Source: Goniomonas avonlea
Lineage: Eukaryota; Cryptophyceae; Goniomonadida; Goniomonadaceae
NCBI GenBank assembly: GCA_003573635.1
Contig: QUTJ01031793.1
Coordinates: 1 to 19,629, forward strand
Length of the DNA: 19,629 bases
Reading direction: 5' to 3'
Below the pieces are notes generated by a model, which was not told the origin of the DNA, did no database searches, and worked only from the letters and a program-made list of their open reading frames with translations. The position numbers and the translations under genes were made by a program. Positions 9,901 through 18,900 of this stretch are shown piece after piece (position 1 is the stretch's first letter; each line of letters starts with the position of its first letter).

Positions 9901-12900
9901 GGCAGGCATGGCCAGCCCTGGAACAAGCTTGACAGGCCAGGGACTCTCGAGGATCGGAAGACCGCCGTCGGCACCGGTCAGATTCACGAAAACCATGTAC
10001 GACCCTGCCAAAGTGACAGAATACCGGAAATCCACCGCTCCCGACCTTCGATCGGCGACCTGAGCAGTGGCAAACTGTGGCCCACGCACCGTCGCCAGAT
10101 AGCCGATGAAATCAGGAGCTAGTGCGTTGCCGAAACGATCACGGCCAAATACGGTGAACGAGCCAACGAATCCAGCCGTCGCTGACCTCAGCCCGTCTCC
10201 CGAGGCAGAGCACGAGAGCGCGTGCGCGCGCGACGGGTGCACGACTATATCGAACGGCGACCCTGACAAGTGCTCCGCTGTGAGCTTGATTGCCAGAGAC
10301 CACCTGCCCGCGATCGTGGCAGTGTACTCGACGATGTATGAACCAGCGAGGGAGTAACGGAGAACAAGCTGGGCTCCTGGAGATGTTAGCTGCGGCAGAA
10401 GCGCGACGGACACACCCTCAGCACTGTAACCAATGCTGTTGCCGAAAGCATCAAACGGCGCAATGGTAAATGAGGCCGGACTGCCAGCAGTAGCAACTGT
10501 GAGAGCAGTCCCCACTGGTGCCGATGTGGCAGAGAACGCTCCTGGTGAGCACTGGACGCTGAGTGGCATGCCAGGAAGGCGCGTGCTGTTTAGCGTAAGC
10601 ACAAGTTGGTACGGTCCAGCGCGCGTAAGAGTGTAGGTGACCAGGTACCTGCCATCGCCCATGTCACGACCGTTGAAGTTCAAGTTGCCAGGAGTGAACA
10701 CTCCGACGGCGGGCCCTTCCCCTCCAGAGACTCGTTGATATCCACGACTGTCGTAGGTAGTCATAACAACGTCAACCGCTATGCCTGCGACGCATCGACT
10801 CAGCCCGGAGCCGGAGAGGCGAGTCTTGTCGAGCTGGGTGGGCAAAACGACGAGAGACACTTCGAACGCAAATGGGCTACCAGGGATGTGGAGGTTGCCG
10901 CAGCAGAAGACAGACACTGTGTAGTTGCCTGTGACGGTGGACGACCACCTCGCTTCAACTTGGCCCTGGGCTTGGGTCGACATCGACAGGCCAGGTAACT
11001 CAGCACCAGGCTCATCGCGCGGAGTCACCTTGGCAGAAAATGCGAGGGTTGGCTCTGTAATTCTATTGCCGTAGATATCCCCGGGATAGATCGCGCACAG
11101 GACGTTGAGGACATTCACGCCACCGCCACCAGCGGCAAACAGTGACGTACCGGAGCGAGACACCGCTCCTGGTGTGACCGTGAACGAGAGAGGCGATTGC
11201 TGAATCGCACTGCCGTCAACCGAGATGGCTAGCAGGTACTTTCCTGCAGCCGTGGGCGAATAAGAGCTCGGAACGGCAGCGGTGGCCGTTCGGGACGAAA
11301 CCTCTTGCGTTGGCGACTGAAGGTCGAGGCGATAAGTGGCCCCAGCGTCTGCTTCCACTTGATTTCCGAACTGATCACGGGCCAGCAGTGTCAACCAGCG
11401 GATGGTGCCAGCTGGAGCCAGGAAGAATCCAACAGAAGTGTCCACGAAAGTGGTTTGGGGCCAGAACACGTCGTGCGCCACATTGAAGTGGAGTGGATTA
11501 TTGGCGAGGGTGACAAGCGACGCCGAGTCGCGAAGCGTAAGCGAATATGCGCCACTGATGGTGAGCCTGAGTGCTAACTGCAGCTTCCCATCTCGGAGGT
11601 CCTCTAGTGCCAGCGACTGTTGAGGCACTGGGCCAGCAAGCAACCCCTCGAAGACCAATGGCGAAGCTGAGAACCGAGTATTGCCATACTGGTCCCGTGT
11701 TTGGATGACCACAGTAAAGGATTGTCCCGCTGTTGTGTTGCGGACTCCTGAAAGCAGAACACAATTTGGCACCGACGTCGGACCAGGTAGCACTTCAAGA
11801 CCCTTGAGCGGCCCCTCATCCGTGACCGTTGGCTCCCAGGTGAATGTGTAAGCGTGCCAATCCGCAGTGAAGCCTGCGACCGTAGGCAGCCGCACAGGTG
11901 AGAGGAGGAGCTCGACAAGTGCACCTCGAGGCACTTTGGGACCCGATCCGCGCTGCAGTATGACACCGTTCTTGATCTTTCCATATTCCACCTTGTGGAA
12001 TGTGCGCACCGTCCAGCTGCTGTCCAGACCCGACATTGGGGTTGCCGTCATGCCCTCCGTCACATTGAAGACAGGCGGCACAACGACCTCTATCAAGCCA
12101 GTTGATACGAAGTGCTGGTCGATCAGGAACCGCAGCTGCACAGCTCCAAGGCTGCCTGCATGCTGTTTGTCATGTCCCACAGCACCCTCAGTCAAGCTCC
12201 CAATCCGGCGGATGCGGGAGGCTTCGTAGCAGAAAGTCGTGGAAATCGTACCGCGCTGCGCGAGAACAGTGGCAGTGAGCCGGTTCTTGATTTTCCCCAT
12301 GAATCCAATGGGGACTCGAGCTGCCATACTGGAGTCAGAAACCCACCGCGTGCTCTCCGTGGTCGTGTCGCCGATGCGGAGACTGCTTGAGTAGTGACGC
12401 TCGCCAAAACCTGTCCCGGTTAGTGTCACTGTAGCAGCGCCACTGATCGCATGCGTCGCAGACGTGTACCCTCGAAGCTCTGCATTGCCATGGCCACGCC
12501 TACTTACACTCGCTGAGTTCGTGATGTTCGAAGGTGCAGGATGCGCAAACGAGAACCCGTTCACAACCGTCGCCACTTCGAGTCCCATGGTGAACAGGAA
12601 GGGGGGTGTCAGCTTCGCGGCCGTTGTGCGACATTTCAGTGAAGAATCTGAGACCCAACGAGAGGACTCGCAGTCGGTGGAACCGAAGCGGACCTTGTTA
12701 CATCTATCTTGCAGACCGAACTCTCGCCCCAACACCGTCACACTCACAGAGCCAGTCGCAGGGCCATTGGAAACAAGGAAGCTGGATATGGTCCCAGGAA
12801 GATACGAAAACTGCCTCAAAGAAGTTCCCAGGCGTCCGTGCGTGGTTGCAACAATGTTGCGCTTGGTAAACACTCCAGAACAGAACTTCGCCAGCACCAT

Positions 12901-15900
12901 CGTGGTGGACATCCACATGCTCACTGCTGGGCTGGTGCCTCCGACTCTGATAGTAGAGGTCGGGTCAACAAAGCCCAGGCTCAGGCTAGCGCCGATCACT
13001 GTGACAGAGGTTGCGCCCGTGCTCGGGCTGTTGCCCGGTGGGCTGATTTTGACATTGGACACCTGGTACGTGAGGATTCGGCTCAATGAACAACGCAGTC
13101 CTTGGTTAATCGTCAGGACGGCTCCGAGGTTTGCAGGCTGGCCGAACGGCAACTTGCATGTGACTGACGTCGAGGCAATCCACTTAAATCCAGCCGCCAC
13201 GGACCCTCCAAACCGCGCCCTCAAGGTCATATCGTGGGCATGGAAGGTCGTACCAACGACTGTCACGGACACGTGGGCGGTGGTGGGAGAGTTGACGAGC
13301 TTCTGGCTGCTCAGGTGAGGGACATCATATGAGAACCCGGCACTGCGAGTTTGGGCGACAGTATCGAGTGTCACGGCAATGGACAATCTCTCGCTGAACA
13401 ACCAGGTGAGCGGCTCAGCGCGGCAAACGAGCAAAGTTGCAGAGATCCAGTGTGTCATTCTGGCCGCAGTGACACCCAGACGCACTTTGGTACTCGGGTT
13501 CACTGTTCCAAATCCAGAACCATACAAAGTGATGCTGTTCCCTCCAGTCCGGACGGAGTTGGTTGTTGGCTGTTGATGCTGAGCCAATTGATTGTTGAAC
13601 GACCATGTTCGGGTGATGGAGCCTAATTGCTGTTTCGCTGTCGCTGCCACCACAACGTAGCGGCTCCACGTGGCACGAGAGCTGCGACTGTGAATACCAG
13701 TGTCCGAAAACCATGCGGTGGCCTCAGCAGCACTGCCTCCAAGACGCAACCTGGAAGAGAAATCAGAGGGAGACAAGCCTGCGGCAAGCAGAATCACGCT
13801 GGAGGCACCAGTGCTGGGCCCGTTGCTGCGCATCGCCAGACCGAGAGAAACAGCGTTATAGGAAACACCCTTAGTGAGGGACTGGAGCACTCTCACCAAG
13901 GAGACCGCCAACACGCACGGGATACCCAGTCCGGCAGAAGACCTGCACCGCACAGCAGTCTCGGCCACCCACTGGGTTGCTTCCCATTCAGTGCGCTCCA
14001 AACGCTGCCTCATGCTGCGATCAGAGCGGCCCAAGTTGGTCCCGACGAGAGTCACCGTCACAGCACCGGTAGCGGGCACATTCGACACGACCACGTCGCT
14101 TAGACTAACAGTGTCAACGGAGAAGATGCCACTCTGTGTTCCCATGAGCCCAGAGGTCACTGCGAATTGATGCGACGGCCAGCTTGCACGTGAAAACTTG
14201 CATACGACCGAGCTTTCTGATACCCAAGAACTGACCTGGGACGCAGTTCCACCACCGCGTAGCTGCACGCTGTACTGATGCGGGGTCAGTTGAGAGCCGA
14301 TCACAGTGACGCTCGTAGCAGCCGTAGACGCGCGGTTAACCCGTACAGCACTGGACAGGACCGGAGCAATGTACGTCATTGCCAAAGTCATCGTACTGCG
14401 AGTAAATGCGGCCGTAATGCTCACTCCCCGCGCGGCGGACAACGAGGAGGGCGTCTTGCAGCGAACTGCGCTCTCCGATACCCATCTAGTGAATGAACCC
14501 AGGGTGCCACCTACCACCGCATGGGCGCTGTAGCGAGGTGAGGCGACACCAGCTCCGAGCACTGTCACGACGGTGGCGCCTGTGGTTGGGGAGTTGAGCC
14601 TGGAGACACTGCTCAGCTCGACATCGTGGGTGAAAACTTGTGTCGTCGTGCCATGGCTCAAAGCAACCGTCAGTTGCGCGGAGCTTGCAATGAGGATACC
14701 AGCGGCGGGCTTGCTCTGAAGAGACGTGTCGGAGACCCAAGTAGTTGCTTCGGAGCAGCTGACGCCAATGGAAGAGGTGCCAGAGTATCTGGACACGCCC
14801 ATGCTCGTGCCCACGATGGTGACGGAAAGAGCGCCCGTAGACGGCACATTCGAAACAGTGATAGAACTTGGCCCAGCGATATCCGAGCTGAAGACATGTG
14901 TAGCAGACCCGGCCTGCCACATCAAAGTCGATGTAACAATCCGTTGCGGTGAGACAGCGGCTGAGGACTTAATGGTGACAGCGCTATCCGACACCCATCT
15001 TGAGCCTGCTGTCTGGGTGCCTGCTAAACGCAACCGAGAGCTGTATTGGAACAGGCCCTGGCTGGCGCCGATGACGGTAACACTGATCCCACCAGTTGTT
15101 GCATGATTGGTGTTCCAGCTCAGACGGTTCGTCGGACCAACGTACGAAAATACGAGTGACAGCGAGGAAAAGCGTGTCGCGACTGTGATTGCAAGGCCAA
15201 GGCTGAACGAGTTACCGGAGGGACACTTCACCGTTGTAGCCGTATCAGAGATCCATGATGAGCCAGTTTGAGCGCTGCTTCCCACAAACGCTGCTCTCGT
15301 CGTGTCGAAGGTCCCAAGACCCCAGCCAACCACAGTCACCGACATGCCGCCGGTCGCTGCGGCGTTGATTGCCCCACCGCTGCTGACACCGAGCCGGGAG
15401 TAAGTCAAAACGCGAGACAGGCTGCTGCTCTGGTGCCCAGAAGTCAGGGTCAAACAGAACAGAGCGCCGGAGCTTGCAACCCGCCTGCACTTCAACGAGC
15501 TGTCTGATACCCACTGTGTCGACATGCATACGGACCCACCAACCCGACCTCCCATGCTGTGCTGGGTAGCTCCCATGTTGCTACCGACAACTGTCACGCT
15601 GGTTGCAGCAGTCACAGGGGCGTTGGTTGCAACGGCGGCGCTGAGCCGCAGAGCTAAGTAGGTCAGGACGTTCGTTTGGGTGCCGACTTGTATTCCGACA
15701 CTGACACTCACGAAACGCGACGTTGTGGTGCCGCCAGAGATCTTGCACCGCACAGAGGAATCCGAAGTCCAAACTGAGGATTGGCCATTGCTTGCTGATG
15801 CGCGGACGCGACCACTAAACCTCATGATGCCAAGGTCTGACCCAAGAACAGTGACACTCAAACCGCCAGTGCTTGGAGAGTTCCTCACGATGTCCAGGCT

Positions 15901-18900
15901 CGGGGCAGGTAAATCGAAGCTCCACCCCAGAGTAACACTCGCAACCAATTCGCCGATTGTTACAGACACGCGAACAGAAGACAGGATGCCATGCGACGTC
16001 TTGCAACTCACAGTACTCTCTGAGATCCAAGCGGACGACTCACAGCCAGTTTCGGACAACCGTTTCGTGCTGCTATAGCTGTTTGAACAAAGGGACAAAC
16101 CCACAACTGTGACAGAAATGGAACCGGTTGTAGGACCATTTGTGCTCACCAAGGAGCTTAGGGCCAAGTGGTAGCTGAACATCGCGGTGATGCTGCCATC
16201 TTGCCTTCCAGACGTCACACGCGCCCATCTCGCACCACGAATGCCAGAGGCAACCTTCGCTCGAACTGCGCTGTCTGAGGTCCACTCTGTGGATTCGCAC
16301 CCGGTTCGCCCGAGTCCTAGCCGTCCACTGAATGCAAATGCTCGAAGAGCAGCTCCAATAACAGTTACACTGAGCGCACCCGAACTGGCGAAGTTGGTGA
16401 CGACTGCCGAGCTCAAAACGTCTGCGTTGGAGCTAAAGGCTGCAGTGAGGCTCGGACTCAAGGCTGCCGACGTCACTGCCAACGAGAGTTCCCGCATCAG
16501 GGTTTGGCCCACTTTACAAAGCACACCGCTCTCGGACACCCACACTGTGCGTTGGCACGAACTCCGACCAACCCGAGCCCGGGCGCTCGACACTTGCTCT
16601 GCAACATGGAAGCCGAGAACTGTGACGCTTGTGGACCCCGTCGCGGGTGCGTTGGTGGCCAGCACGCTACTCAGCAGGACATTGGGGAAAGTCAACGAGG
16701 AGCTCGCACTCCCGACCTGCAGAGCAGATGTGACACTCACGACACGTGTCGCCCACAGCCCTGAAGTTGCCTTGCAGCGAATTGAGCTATCAGATTTCCA
16801 GAGTGTCGATCGGCAGCTACTTCCACCAGCGCGACCACGGCTGCTGTAGTCTGACAGACCAAGATTGTGCCCCACAACAGTGACACTTGCTGCACCCGTT
16901 GTTGGCGTGTTGGTGCGAATCAAGTTGCTGGCCACAGCGCGGTCCAGGCTCCAGCCTAGGGTCAGAGTCCCTTGATTCCTGATGGTGACGCCGACCGCCA
17001 TCCCTGAGGAAACGCCGCTGCTTGCTCGGCAACGCATCGAGCTGCTCGATAGCCATCCAGTCGACTCGGACCTAGTTCCTCCGAACCTGCTGCGACCACT
17101 CAAGTTCACGGAGCTGGAACCAACAATTGTGACGCTTATCGAGCCTGTAGCAGGATGATTCGCCAAAACCAAACTACTGGTCATTGGAGCATCATAGCTC
17201 GATCCAGAAGTCAAGCTCCCCACTTGCATGCCCAGAGTCATGGCCATCTGAAGTCTGGCGGACGCCCCCACGCTCAACTTGCCGCGCACAGAGCTATCAG
17301 ACGTCCACACTGTGCCTTCCCATCCACTTGCTGCAATGCGGAAACGAGGGGACATCCCATCGCCCGCCAACCTGGAGCCAACAACTGTTACGCTGACGGC
17401 CCCCGTCGACGGGTGATTGGCGGAGCCCAAGCTGCTCGCCACAGGACTTTCATAGCTCCACGCCCAAGTCCTGCTCCCGAGAAGTTGTCCCACTGTCACC
17501 CCCAGAGTTCGCGGAGCGCGCGAGCTGTGGCTCACCTTGCAACGCAGAGAGCTGTCAGAGACCAACATGGTCGCCTGGCAACCGCTTCCACCAACCACAC
17601 CGCGCTCACTGGAGTTGACTGGTCCAATATTGGAACCAACGACTGTCACACTGATGGTACCAGTTGAAGGATGGTTGGTCCAGACCGAACTGCTCGCCGA
17701 TACAACGTCGACACTCCAGGCCAAGGTTACGGTACTAAAATGGGTAGATGAGACGACCAACTGTGGCTGGCCCACGACGCCGCTGACAGGTTTGCATCCC
17801 AACGAGCTGTCGGAGGTCCACTGGGAGATCGCGCAGCTGCTCCTTCCGAAACGAGCCCGGATCGTGCTTAATCTGCCATGGAAATTCAATCCCACAACGG
17901 TCACGCTTGCAGAACCAGTTGATGGCTGATTCACTTGCACCAACGAGCTTGTCGCAGGAACGACGAAACTGTATGCAAGAGACAAAGTAGCAAGTTGCGA
18001 ACACAAAGTGACAGTCGCGACGCGTCCAGCACGAACACCATGAGACGCCCGACAGGCGACGGCACTGTCCGACGTCCACACAGTTGTCTCCCCACTAGTG
18101 CTGCTGACACGGTTCCGGCTCGTGTAGTCACGAACCCCAAGATTGGACCCCAAGACGGTCACACTCACAGCTCCAGTTGCAGGACCGTTGGTCAGGAGCA
18201 CGGTACTGGGCCCAGGTTTCACAAAGCTCCACCCGTTGGTGATACTTCGGATCTGCAACCCAGAAGTCACTCCTAGGATCAATCGTGCCCCCACTCCTGA
18301 GCTTGATTTGCACATAACAGTACTGTCGGACAACCATGAAGACGTCTGACAACCAGTCGCGCCTGGACGCATCGAGGATGTCATGCGTGTCCCACCAAAG
18401 CTGCAACCGGCAACAGTGACACTGATGCTGCCAGAGGATACCCCGTTGGTGGGCAGGAGTGTGCTTGGAGCGGGACCGTCATGGCTCCAAGCCAAGGTCA
18501 TCGTTGATGATCTTTGCGAGGTCACTCCGAACAACCGAGTTGCTCGACTCCCGCGGCTTGATTTACAGCGCATCGAACTATCCGAGCTCCAGACAGTTCG
18601 AGAACATTGGCTTGCACCAATACGCCCACCCGCACTACTCGAACTCTTCCCGATATTCGAACCAAGAACAGTCACACTGACAGAGCCAGTGGGAGGTCCA
18701 TTTGACACAAGCAGGCTGGACGCCATCAAGAGATCGTGGGTAAAGCCTGCAAACAGTGAAGCGCGCTGATTCAAAATCGTGACGGAAGCGCCATGATGGG
18801 CAAGAAGACCAGAGGGCACTTTCATCACCAAGGAAGTATCCGCTACCCACCGAGTGCGCGGGGACGCCGACGCTCCGGACCTGGCAGCAGATGAGAAATC

